Source: Phoma sp. XZ068 (Eukaryota > Ascomycota > Dothideomycetes > Pleosporales > Didymellaceae). From it: a stretch of 64,000 bases of DNA. The stretch lies in contig RBKR01000001.1 of NCBI GenBank assembly GCA_004835665.1, forward strand, positions 496,001 through 560,000, in the 5' to 3' direction. A program made the translations under genes and the position numbers. Positions 52,778 through 64,000 of the stretch are shown here, piece after piece (within the stretch, counting starts at the first letter, position 1; each line of letters opens with the position of its first letter). The notes under the pieces are model-generated. The model was not told where the DNA came from. It did not search any database and saw only the letters and a program-made list of their open reading frames with translations.

Positions 52778-54908
52778 GCTGTGTCTCCACCCATGCTACT
52801 GCAATTTGGTATGATAAACGAGATGATCTTGAAATATGAGCGGAGGAGTGCAGAATTCAGCAGTGATGGAGTGTAATTGACACTTCTGTCTTGGCGTTTT
52901 TCGCATGTATTCCTACTCTTCCTACTGTCACTAAACGTTGGTTGCCCTTGATCGAAGAGTGGGACGGCTTGGTTCTGGACGAGGAATGGGCTTAGTGGAC
53001 CGATTTGTTACCTATACTCCAACTACGCACGAATGAAAGAATCAAATTAATGCTCACCCACGCTACATGATATATCATCACCTGCGGTTGCCTGCAAGCT
53101 GATGTGGCGTCATATGTTTACGTCCGTGCGCTGTCTTCTTGAGACCGAGATTCTGCACCTGTCTTCAGCCATGTCCTCAGCCAGTCTACACACGCTTCCA
53201 TGCGGCCCATGGCCTCCAGATTTCCAATGTCATGTGACAAAAGATATGACGGAATGATACTACAAAGGTACGAATGCCTCGTAGGGTCGCGCAATAACAT
53301 TCACATCTTGGAATCAAGTCAGCCTCACTCGCCATGCCTTTCACTCTTGGCCTCACACGATTGCGAATGCCACTTGCCACTCTATTCAAGAGTCAAAAAG
53401 GTGAATCATCTTGCCCATAATTCAGCTCAATCTGTGCCAGCAATAGCTGGTAACCGTCATAGCTCCCGTGGAGTGGTCCTGTTACGAGTCATGGATCGAA
53501 AGAACTCCTGGGGTTCTGATTAGGGGTTCATCCACATTGAGACGACATCTCTGGTGCTAGATACGAATCTGGTTCCTGGGTGCTTGCAATTGAGCAGCGG
53601 CAGACGCGGTCCGTAGGTGATGCGTTACAGTTTCGCCCCAAGCTTCCGGGTCACCCTATACCTTCGACACCGCCAATCTGACCGCGGGGCTGCGGACCAT
53701 CCGAATAACACGGCCATTGTAACTCAAAAAGAGTCAGGCGAGCCATGTGCTATTTCGTGAAGCATTTTCAGCTTCGAAACGCGGTGTGCTTACATGCACT
53801 AATACCGCAGAAAGGGCACTAATCACCAAATTGGCAAATGGATCAACACAAAATGTTTTCAACGTTGCTGTCGTCTTAGCTCAGCATAGCCATGCAGAAA
53901 TTACTGGCGGCTATATCCAGCGTGCTCCAGAATGAGGCTTCGCCAGGATGATGGTACTCACACTTTGAAACGCAAGTATCTACCAAATCACACGTCCACT
54001 GACGACGAAGGGGTCGAGGAAAGTTTGCCTATGATTTTTTGGCTTGATGACTCTTGAAGACAACTGAGATCAGATCAGCGTTGTCTACGGCTCACCTTTC
54101 TGACTGCTCTCGTGCGCCTGTCTTACAAAATTTGGCAATAAACGTCAGCCACGCCAAGCAAGCTCAAGGCTGCGGTTTACCAGCATCAATCGGGATATGT
54201 CAGGAACCAGCGCTCGCATACCGATTATATGCGGTAGCTCTCATATGAGCTTTCAGCTATGACGACATTCATGACTGTTGGTGGATGACTTGCGGCGCAA
54301 TGGCATTCTCGATAATGCAGACCGCCTGTTAACCAACGCCAAACAGTCCTTGCGCGGCATCGAAGCCGCAATCAAAGTGTGGCTTGAGAGCGTATCCCAA
54401 CCTACCCGCTATTTCCAGGCGCTTGAATGATAGTCGAACGATCCCTGTGGTGCCTACGTGTTGGAGTTGTGTGGCTGTGGCAGACGATGCCTAGGACAGC
54501 ATCTTCGCTGCGTGGTTGACGTCTATGGAGTGTTCAGCACCTATTCTGAATCATCTCACTGACACGAACGCCCTGAACATCACTGTTTTCTTCACACATA
54601 TTTGTGAACTCATACGCGCAGTGTATAACACATAGCCACTTATTCTTCAGTCCCAAGAAGTTGAGACGCTTCCGCTGCACCAGTCAAGGATTCGGCAGTT
54701 GACTTCCGCTGAAGTCGGCCCATCAATCTGTTCGTTGCCACCTGGAGAGCGGCTCGTAAAGTCAAAGCGCATCGACTCACTTGGAGAGCTGTTACTACGA
54801 TAGTGGTTCAAGACTGACAGACTAATCGCAACACAGGCATCGTTGCTTATCTCCACCAGATCTGATACAAATCAATTGTGCCGCCACAACCCTACCATAT
54901 TGATCAGT
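52778..54908. other. Long intergenic stretch, no supported gene
   Basis: About 2.1 kb of mixed sequence between pkaR and the next gene. Short open frames only, with no motif, repeat or RNA gene recognised. Confidence 0.5.
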
Positions 54909-56703
54909 ATGGCGTCGCCCAGCGACAATTCATCGTCGAAGAGAAGACTTGGAAGACGAAGACTGCCACCCCTCGAACCGGGACCTGCCCTTCAGTTCGT
55001 CGTTGCCAGCCATCCGGATGAGTTCAGGGCCGGCAAAACGATGCGGCACATTCGATCGCATGTTATGTACAAACACCGAATCGAGCGAAAGACACCGTCG
55101 AATGAGAAGACAAACACAAGCGTGCACAGAAGCGCATCAGCTTGTGCATCGAGAACGTCAAGTCCGGCCATGACCAGCTCGGATACCAGTGACGTTGACC
55201 ATCTCGCACCAGCGCAGTCGAGACCACGCAGTAGTACCTGGACCGGAGATCCACCCGGATTTCAATTCAATGCCCCTACACCATCTACGCTACGAACCCT
55301 GATCCATAATATTCTGTCCTCAATACAAGGCGTGTGCGCTCGAAGTGCTCCTCCAGTCTTCGAAGATGCTTCAGCGTTCCCCTTCCCAGGCTTACATGGT
55401 ACATACAGTGACCCTCTTGATGGTCTGAAACAACAATACATCGAAATCTCTGACTTCTTTTGTCAAGGTGTGTTTCTAAGCATACTAGAGTGTAGGATGC
55501 TGACTCGAGCCAGACAAACAATGGATGCAAATAATCTGCGCCGACCAAATGTCATTCCTGAGCCACGTCAGCGTGTCAAGCGTCTTTCAGGATTTAACAG
55601 ATGGTCTGGGGCAAGACAGTGGCACGACTGTGCAGGTTAAGATACATGTTCTCAGTACGATTGCAGGCCAACTCGAAACGAATGATGCTACCATCTTGAG
55701 CATTCTACACTTGCTCCTGAGTGAGGCTGGCGGCGACGAGTCTACGTTTAAGGTACACTTTCAAGGGCTCCAAGGTCTCATATACAGGAGAGGTGGGTTG
55801 CGACAACTGCCATATCAGCTGGCCATCTATGTAACTCTGTAAGTCCTGGAGTATTCACCTGCTCGAGAAGTATTTTCTAGCATGCCTGTTCCCCCCTTTA
55901 CTATTCAATCACCTGAAGTGTTCATTATCGATCGGTTATATTAATACACCATTTGGAATATAACTGACACACTCAGGCACCTGATGACCTTGGCTATGCT
56001 CAAAGGACTTCCCGAATCAACGACATCACCTACGTACCGCCCCAGCCCGCATCACATACAAGACCCATACCCTTACATATCACCATTATATGTACCTTGT
56101 GAAGACTTCACCCAACTTCGCAATAGCTGCTCTCAACACACGCTCGGGATTCTCAACGACATGTACGGACTCACACAGAGCTTCCTGCATCAAAATGACA
56201 ACACCAACACCTTCCAACCAACCCTCTACCAACAACAAACATACCAGTACCTCGTCCACAATGACTGGATGCAAGGAGCTCCGACACCAGACTGGATCCA
56301 CGAGAGTGTCCGCATAGCCGCGATAATATACTCCCACGCCATCCTCTACCACACCACCCTCACGCACGCAGCGAACACGCCATACCCAAACAGCACCTCG
56401 AGATCCACAACCATCCTATCCCACCTCCTCAGGGCAGTCGACCAGACTGACACAACCAACTGCTGGGGCGACCTGCGCGGCGTCTTCCTATGGGTCTGTC
56501 TAATCGGCGGTGCATCATCGTGCGCGCCACAGGAGCTGGGGATCCAGCAGTCTTTGCCACACGTGGCATGGACGAGGAAATGTTTCTCGCTGTGGACAAG
56601 TAAGGCAGTAGCGGGCGTTGCATTTGAGCATGCGGGCGGGACTATCGAGGCGTTGAGGACGGGTTTGCGAGTCCGGCATTTGCTTGAGGCGAATGCGTCG
56701 TGA
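54909..56703 (+). CDS. Fungal transcription-factor-like protein without zinc cluster (DUF3468-like)
   Basis: Model join(54909..55467,55514..55838,55977..56703), 536 residues. The first intron is 46 bp (CTGAC branch), the second 138 bp, and both keep phase. The start MASPSDNSSSKRRLGRRR is basic. It is followed by FVVASHPDEFRAGKTMRHIRSHVMYKHR, the short N-terminal signature of a large fungal family that has the regulatory half of Zn2Cys6 factors but no Zn2Cys6 motif. The remaining all-helical region (SILHLLLSEAGGDESTFKVHFQGLQGLIYRRGG and the DLRGVFLWVCLIGGASS block) fits that family. It is probably nuclear. Targets are unknown; related genes often lie near metabolic genes, but none is evident here. 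Confidence 0.75.
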
Positions 56704-57670
56704 GCAGAGACTTGAGGTGGAAATAAGGCTAAGCCTGAGTTGGAGACGAGCCTGGGTGCTCGTTATCTCGCATTGCAAATGGGCGTTTGGCGCATTCACG
56801 CTGCTGGACAGCTACGGCATATTTTACAGGCATTGCTGCAGTGCATTTACCATTTTTCACTTCTCGACGGAATCGGAATATAGTTCAGAAACCCGGTAGC
56901 CCATAAATCAAATAGAGCTGGCCTTTTATTCGTACTACTCCGATTTCAGAACCTCCAACTTCGCGCTTCATACTCCTCATGTCCCTTCATAATTGCCACA
57001 ACGAACCTCTGCAGCGCTAAACCCTCACTCCTCCCTTCTAAGCTTGGAAGGTACAATCCCATCCTGTTGGTGAAATAGAAAACAATTAGTGTAGGAACTC
57101 AGTTATTTCTTTCCCTTGAATTTGCACAAATAAGCTCGCAATCGTTCCTCAATCGTACAGGCTGTACTTTACATTATACACCACACAGCATAACTGTAGT
57201 TCCCCCTGAAGTTGGGTTGCTTGATAGATAACGTATGGAGAGCTCAAGAAGTAGTATAATGTGTAGATACCTTTGTGAACGTACCTAATACCAAGAACAG
57301 CTTTAGTCTTAGACCCTTGAGCCAGTCTCAGTTGCATGTCAAAATGGTCTCAGAGCCGCACAGCACAGCATCACGATCAGGGAAGGAGTGCATTATGAGG
57401 GTATATGTCATTGTAATTATCGTGAATCGTAAATATGCAAGCAACCGCGGCGTACCGTCAGCTAAAAGGGAAAAAGGAAACCGCCAAACGCCATCCGTGA
57501 AACCAACTTGATCCAACCGCGACGTCCGCACACTGTGGAGGCTACCAGTCTTGTAAACGCCTGAGTACTCCTGTGACAGCGGTCTCTGCTCCATATGCAT
57601 TATTCATAAACGCCAAAACCCGGGGGTGGAAGTGTGACATATTTGTCGAGTATAGAAAAGATTTGCCTGT
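56704..57670. other. Intergenic, tail-to-tail
   Basis: About 1 kb between two converging genes, AT-rich in its middle. Nothing supported. Confidence 0.5.
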
Positions 57671-59490
57671 CTAGGCGACTGTGAAGAAAGATTCTGGTAG
57701 AGCTGTAAGAGCGGCGATGGAGACTGCTGCGCCAAAGGCGGTGGCAGGTACCATCAGAGTAGCGGCACGGAGTGCCTTCCTGAAAATGGACCTTGGCTGG
57801 GCGATAGGTCGCTGCGACTGAGGTGTGGCCTGCTCGACAGTAGGACTCACAACTTCTTCAGGAGCAGGAACAACAGGCTGAGCCGCCGCATCTTCCTTTG
57901 TCTTTGGTTCTGCCGCCTTCGGCTCAATGTTCTGCTCAGGCTCCTCATCAAAAGCGTCATCTGCGCTACGCTTACGGCTGTTGACCGAGGTGGGTGTTAG
58001 CGGCTGCTCATCAACAATCTCAGTAATGGAAACACTGGTCTTGTGTGTGGGTGGTGGGGGCGTTGAGATGACAACATCGGCGGCCAGAGTGGGTGGTGGG
58101 GTCTGCAGGCGGTCTGCAGCTGATGAGACAGCGGTACTGTCCGCTACAGGTGGCACAGACATGTTGGAAGTGAGGTAAGTGTCGTCAGTAAAGCCTGCAG
58201 ACAGTGTGAAGGGTGCAAGCACTGCCTCTTCCGCGAGCCAGTCCTGATGACCCTCTTGCGGTGCCTCGTCCCAGATCCTTTGCCGCTTCTGCGAAGGCCT
58301 TGGGGGAAGTGGAGGAGCGAGTGTGTTCTCGAGTGAGGTGCGATCACATTCCGAGTGGTTGTTCGTGACCTGGAGTGGTAGAAGGGGAGGGGAAAACCTG
58401 GGGGCAGGATGCGTTGGGTTTTGGAGGGCCTCCAACACCCAAGGCTGCACTGGTACTTGGATTTGGTCCTTGAGGGCGGAAAGCATAGAGGCGCGAGTCT
58501 GCTCAGAGGCAGTCACTTCGTAGATTTCCTCCATGCACTGAGCTCCATCAGCGAACGGCGAATCTGGAGTGTAATCAGGGCCACTGCACGTGCTGTCAGC
58601 ATCGCTGCCGATGTCGCTCTCAGCAATATCGCCGGCAATACTGTCAGCGGCATCTTCCTCCTCTGACGAGCTGTCAATCTGCATAGCTTCTTCTTCTTCG
58701 TCTTGGTCGATCAGCTGTGTTAGAGTCACATCGCGGCTAAGCTCGGAGTGCTCCGCGTCCTTGTTGGAAAGGTCTGCGTGCTCTGCATCCTTCTCAGAGT
58801 TGACGAGCTCCTTCTGCTCGGCATTCTCTTTGTGCTCAACGAGCCCCTCGTGCACCGACTCAACATCAGAGTCAAGGACGAGCGGATCGAACTGACTACC
58901 ACAACCAGAGTGGACGAAGTCGAGGTCCTCCTCCTCGGAGTCGGCCTCGGGGACAGTGAAGCCGCGTGAGAAAGGCTCGGGGTGGGAGAGCTCGGCGTTG
59001 TACGTGTACTTGTAAGCTACGAAATAGCCTGCTAGGCAGTCAGTAGCTGTTTCGTTTGTATGTGGCGAGGGAGTGACTTACTGTCGTTGCGGTTGACATT
59101 AACACCAAACTGCAGGGTATCGCCGCTGGACAGTTGCTTTGGAGAGTGAGGGACGAGTGGGGTGCCATTCACATAGGTGCCGTGCATGGACTTGGTGTCG
59201 GTGATGTAGACTTGCGGGGCTCCAGATGCTGCGTTTGCAGTCAAGATGGCGTGCTCCCGCGAGACGACAGGGCTGTCGATGTAGCCGTTGTGTTTCGCAG
59301 GCTGCAGATAGCCCTTGGATGTGTTCTTCGAGGCTCGACCGATAGCAAACTTGGAATCAAGCACCAGGTCGAACTCGCGGGTGTCGAGCACATCGAGGCC
59401 CTCATCCTGCTTGAGGACTATGCGGAAGGCTACAGGGTCAGTGTGAGCATGGGGCAAACTTGAAACATGGGGTGGCTTACTGCCGACCAT
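57671..59490 (-). CDS. FHA-domain protein with C-terminal hydrophobic segment
   Basis: Model complement(join(57671..59028,59082..59429,59481..59490)), 571 residues. The first exon has only 10 bases (MVG). Its 51-bp intron also reads open, but its CTGAC branch site and TAG acceptor argue for splicing. The FHA domain covers about residues 5-125: FDLVLDSKFAIGRASK, then SPVVSREHAIL with the phosphothreonine-binding Ser-Arg, and MHGTYVNGTPL. A long acidic, disordered middle follows (DEEEEAMQIDSSSEEED). The last ~30 residues are hydrophobic (LMVPATAFGAAVSIAALTAL), a possible tail anchor. FHA with a tail anchor recalls SLMAP/Far9-type STRIPAK proteins at the nuclear envelope, but those are longer and have coiled coils. 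The third exon has a tandem TAGCAG acceptor, so one residue is uncertain. Confidence 0.8.
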
Positions 59491-60066
59491 GTTGTTGGTG
59501 AAGTGGAGTGAAGGTGTTGCAAGCTTTAAGAGCAGGATCAGGCCAGGTCAGGATAGTTACTCGTTGTGGGCGTGGTGTGCAAGAAGGGTACTGAAACGAG
59601 TACCCTGGCGGACCGGAGCTATCAAGCGGGGCGAGCTTGGTTCAAGTGTGGCTCAGGACGCAGTGTTGATGTCGTTGACAAGTGGAAAGAGGCAGGCTGG
59701 TGGAGGAAGGAGCACACAGCTGCCAGGCTGTGGGCGAAGGTGAGACAGTGCGGCGTTCCCCTTGAGGGCGGGGCAGAGAGGGTGGAATGGTCGCAGTGGT
59801 GCCTTCCCCAGGTTGCTATCGCTATCAGGTGCATGGGCTAGCGCGGGCCTAGCGGTCGCCCTACAGTAGCGCTTCCGCGGTATGTTGGTGCCCCACCGCG
59901 TCGCGAAAGATTTCAGAGCTGAGGAACTTCGTCTCTGCTGCGATGCGCCTCCTGTCATGACTCACGACGCCACGACGATGCACGATATCCCCAAAGCCCG
60001 CCGGTAGCACACGCACGCAGAAGAGCATACCAGACGCACACAGCGACGCCCACCCAGCCCGCCGCC
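59491..60066. promoter_or_regulatory. Divergent promoter region, FHA gene / RPC1
   Basis: 576 bp between opposing start codons. A CT-rich, CCGCC-containing stretch lies just before the RPC1 ATG (GCCGCCATGG, a strong start context). Confidence 0.5.
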
Positions 60067-63000
60067 ATGGCCGAGGCCCCGCACAACTATGCTGTCAAGC
60101 AGCAGGTCGTGGACAAGATCCCCGCGCGCATCAAGCACATCCAGTTCGGCATATAGTAGGCCTCACCGCGCACACACTCCACACGATGCATAGTAACCGT
60201 TTGCAGCTCCAACCAGGACATTGTCAACCAGGCCGTCCTTGAAGTCTCGGACCGTAATGTCTACGATCTCGCCCCCGCCGCCGACAACACGCGCACCCTT
60301 ACCTCCAACGGGCCCATGGACATCCACATGGGCATTTCGAGCAAGACGGGCAAGTGCGGAACCTGCGGAGAGGGCCTCGACAAGTGCAATGGCCACTTCG
60401 GCCACATCAAGCTGGCCCTGCCCGCCTTCCACGTCGGCTACTTGAAGCACATTATCGAGGTGCTGAACTGCATTTGCAAGGACTGTTCGCGCGTTTTGTT
60501 GGATGAGGTGGAGCGACGGAGATACCTGCGCAGCATGCGCCGCCCCGACATGGACACGCTGCGCCGGAGCGCCGTCTCGAAGCGGATACTGGAGGACTGC
60601 CGGAAGAAGAAGACGTGCCCATACTGTAATGCGCTGCAGGGTACTGTGAGGAAGGTCCCAGGTCACCCGCTCAAGATCATTCACAACCGCTACGACGCCT
60701 TTAACCGATCGACCGCAAAGACGAAAAAAGCCCCCGCCGGCAAGATCGAATTCGACCAGTCCTTCGACACAGCAAAGGCTGCGAACCCAGAACTCGACAA
60801 GCACTTGAAGAAGGCTGCCGACGACATGCACCCGTTGCGCGCTCTCAACCTGTTCAAGAAGATCTCTCCAGAGGACTGCGAGCTATTAGCCATGATCCCA
60901 GAGGATGCCCGGCCAGAGATGCTCATCTGGGAGTACATGCCTGTACCACCCGTCGCGCTGCGACCGTCAGTCATGCAAGAAGGCGGAGCCACAGAAGATG
61001 ACGTAACAAATAAGATTGGAGACATCTGCCAAATCAGCAGCATCATCAGGGCTGGGCTGGCGCGAGGCTTCCCACTGCAGATTCTCATGGAGCAGTGGGA
61101 TTTCTTGCAACTGCAGATTGCCATGTACATCAACAGCGACGCCCCTGGTTTGAAACAGCAGGGTCTGCAGAAGACAATGCGCGGTTTCTCGCAGAGACTG
61201 AAGGGCAAGGGTGGGCGTTTCCGTCAGAATCTGTCCGGAAAGCGTGTCGATTTCTCAGGTCGTACTGTCATTGGGCCAGATCCCAATCTGAGTATCGAGG
61301 AAGTTGCCGTACCAGAACGTGTCGCAAAGAACTTGACCTACCCCGAGAAGGTGACAAGATACAACATCGAAAAGCTGAGGAAGCTGGTGCTCAACGGTGC
61401 CAACAAATACCCCGGCGCGAATTTCATCTTGAAGGACGATGCCGAACGGACGCCTAATAGGGAGCGCACGAAGATCTCGTTGGCCGCATTGACCAAACAC
61501 GACCGGAAAGGCGAACGTTTAAAGTTTCCTGCCGAGAAGCTCAAGATAGGCGATATTGTCGAGCGACATATCGAGGATGGCGATATTGTCCTCTTCAATC
61601 GACAACCCTCTCTCCACAAGTTGAGTATTCTCAGTCACAGGGCCAAGGTTCGACCCTGGAGAACATTTCGTCTGAATGAGTGCGTGTGCAATCCTTACAA
61701 CGCAGATTTCGATGGCGACGAGATGAACTTGCACGTTCCCCAGACGGAAGAAGCACGCACAGAAGCTACCGAGCTGATGGGCGTCAAGTACAACATTGCC
61801 ACCCCCAAGAACGGAACACCCATCATTGCGGCCATCCAGGATTTCATCACCGCTGCCTTCTTGCTTAGCAACAAGAGCAACTTCTACGACCGACGGACGT
61901 TCTGCCAGATCGTCAACTACATGTTCAACGGAGACGGAGCCTACGACCCTGACACAGGGAAGACCTTGCCCATCGAAATCCCCCCACCCGTCATCTGGAA
62001 ACCGCAAGCTCTCTGGACTGGAAAGCAGGTCTTCAACCTTCTGATGAGGCCCAACAAGGCGTCCAGAGTACTTGTGAACCTGGAAGCAGCAAACAAGATG
62101 TTCAAGCCAAAAGCCGGCGTGCCCCATGACCTCAGCGACAATGATTCGTACTTGGTAATTCGCAACTCAGAGGTGATGTGCGGGTGTATGGACAAGGCGA
62201 CGGTCGGTGATGGAAAGAAAGACTCCGTTTTCTACGTCATGATGCGTGATTTTGGCCCTCAGCACGCTGTCCAGGGTATGAATCGGCTATCTAAGTTGTC
62301 CGCGCGTTGGCTTACCAACAACGGTTTCTCCCTCGGTATCAGCGATGTTACTCCAGGAGAAAAACTCATGCAGAAGAAGCAGGCATTGGTCGTGGAAGCG
62401 TACCAGCAGTGCGACAAGATCATTTTCGACTTCCAGGAAGGCAAACTGCAGCGAGATCCGGGTTGTGACGAAGAGAAGACAATGGAGAACAGAATTGGTG
62501 GCATCTTGTCGAGTGTCCGTCAAGCTGCTGGTGAAATCTGTTTCGAGGAGCTCAGCAGATGGAACTCGCCCCTGCTCATGGCTAAATGTGGTTCAAAGGG
62601 TTCCAACCTCAACGTCTCTCAGATGGTTGCTTCCGTCGGTCAACAGATGATTGGTGGTGCGCGTGTCGCAGACGGCTTCCACCACCGAACATTACCACAT
62701 TTCCCCAAGGCGGCACGACAGCCAGCGGCGAAGGGTTTCGTCAGTAACAGTTTCTTCTCTGGTCTTACACCATCCGAGTTCATCTTCCACGCCATGAGTG
62801 GTCGTGAAGGTCTGGTCGATACCGCTGTCAAGACAGCAGAAACTGGTTACATGAGTAGACGACTGATGAAGTCGTTGGAGGATCTGTCTGCCTCGTACGA
62901 CGACACAGTACGGAATTCATCTGGAACTGTCGTTCAATTCCAGTACGGAGATGACAACCTGGATCCTGTCGATATGGAGGGCAAGGCAAAGCCTGTGCAC

Positions 63001-64000
63001 TTCGACCGCACATTCTCTCACGCCGTGACATCGACTTGGAACAACGACGAGCCTACCCTGGTACCAAAGGAGGTCCGCGACCACGTCCATGCTAGGATGA
63101 ACACAGAGCGCAACAAGTACCCGCGATACAAGCTCGACGGCGTGACAAGGCTGGCCTTCGACGACAACAGCGACTCCGGTATTGATCAGAAGGAGTCCAT
63201 GCGTGACTTCCTCGACACCGTAGAAGACTACGTGGGCAAGAAAGCTCTCAAGCTCGAGACCACGCTCCTGTACCTCGGTGTCGCAGAACCGTCTCAGAGT
63301 CTTGAGAAGCTCCCTGACGAGATTGCAGAGAAGTACAGCCTCGCTGACGGAATCGCCAAGATCTCCCAAACCGCCCTCGACACATTCATTGACCTCTGTC
63401 TGACCAAATATCACCGCTCGCGAGTCCAGCCAGGGCACGCTGTAGGTGCTATTGGTGCGCAGTCCATTGGTGAGCCTGGTACGCAGATGACGTTGAAGAC
63501 TTTCCATTTTGCTGGTGTCGCTGGTATGTCCATCACCCAGGGTGTTCCTCGTATCAAGGAAATCATCAACGCTTCGTCCACCATCTCCACGCCCGTCATC
63601 ACCTGCGAACTGTCCAACAAGATCTCTGAATCAGCCGCACGTATCGTGAAAGCACGAGTGGAGAAGACGTTCTTGCGCGACATCATCACCTACGTTGAGG
63701 ACGTCTGGCATCCCAGCGGCGCCTACATTGCCATGCGCATCGATTGGGATACTGTCAACGCGCTCTTCGTCGACATCCAACCACACGACATCATCCGCGC
63801 CATCAACAAGCACAAGCCGCTGAAATGGGGCAAAAATGGCACTAACGTCCGAATCTCCTCGTCACTCATCCGCGTCGAGGTTGCTGATCCCAACGCTGCG
63901 AAGAAGCGCCCCACAAAGACCGCCCGCAACCAAAAAGAGTTCTTTGAGCGCGTCCAACAGGTCAAGGCCCTTATCCCTGACGTCGTCATCAAGGGTTACG
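60067..64000 (+). CDS. rpc1: RNA polymerase III largest subunit Rpc1 (3' partial)
   Basis: Model join(60067..60155,60207..>64000). The 51-bp intron splits the Tyr codon of HIQFGIY. The window holds 1294 residues and ends in frame. The N-terminal clamp zinc site is present (C80, C83, C90, H93 in CGTCGEGLDKCNGHFGH), and then CPYCNALQG. The RVDFSGRTVIGPDPNL block and FNRQPSLHKLSILSH precede the catalytic NADFDGDEMN with Mg-binding D530, D532 and D534. The trigger loop is GEPGTQMTLKTFHFAGVAG and the following block is SITQGVPRIKEIINAS. The start FGI(Y/M)SNQDIVNQAVLEV is the Pol III form, not Pol I or II. The enzyme makes tRNA, 5S rRNA and other small RNAs in the nucleus. Confidence 0.97.

Noticed and set aside
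53000..54800. Several 60-107 codon open frames after pkaR
   Set aside because: No motifs, no in-phase introns, and composition like the flanking intergenic DNA.

Overview
The window is nuclear DNA of a filamentous ascomycete (Pezizomycotina). The gene style suggests a Dothideomycete, probably Pleosporales, but that placement is inference, not shown. Genes are dense and lie on both strands. Most introns are 46-94 bp (one is 138 and one 286 bp), with GT donors, CTAAC or CTGAC branch sites and CAG/TAG acceptors. HET-domain genes, an AtfA-type bZIP factor and a PkaR with an RRVS site are all typical of such fungi. I see no prokaryotic features, no CRISPR array, no rRNA or tRNA gene and no intact transposon.

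Left part (1-12.7 kb): the 3' part of an ATF/CREB-type bZIP regulator, a calcineurin-like phosphoesterase, a small single-pass membrane protein, a Par32-like protein with three GRGGAGN repeats, the dynactin actin-related protein Arp1, and a TDP2-like phosphodiesterase divergent from it.

Accessory block (12.9-25.1 kb): a HET gene, a secreted metallopeptidase gene that looks broken, a tandem pair of Hsp70-like genes whose products end in ER-retrieval tetrapeptides (one decayed copy ending HDEL, one open copy ending RDEL), a secreted glycerophosphodiester phosphodiesterase, an alpha/beta hydrolase and a GFA-type zinc enzyme. Spacing is wide and broken genes are concentrated here, as in fast-changing fungal regions.

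Central housekeeping part (26-41.4 kb): the U5 snRNP protein Dim1, a second HET gene, a Hub1 ubiquitin-like domain joined to an SR/RD-rich arm, GPI-anchor subunit PIG-H, tRNA pseudouridine synthase Pus3, a 1143-residue VIT-vWA protein with polyglutamine and heptad-like repeats, an unrecognised nuclear-looking coiled-coil protein, and V-ATPase subunit d (Vma6). Dim1 and Hub1 both belong to spliceosome biology.

Right part (41.9-64 kb): an orphan five-exon gene with one GC-AG intron, a proline-rich orphan, a Crp1-like protein with an AMPK-type glycogen-binding domain and a long repetitive tail, the PKA regulatory subunit, a fungal transcription-factor-like protein without a zinc cluster, an FHA protein with a possible C-terminal membrane anchor, and the 5' 1294 codons of the RNA polymerase III largest subunit, which runs off the window end.

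The clearest candidate for something little described is the tandem pair of signal-peptide-bearing Hsp70-like proteins with HDEL/RDEL tails at 18.8-20.9 kb.
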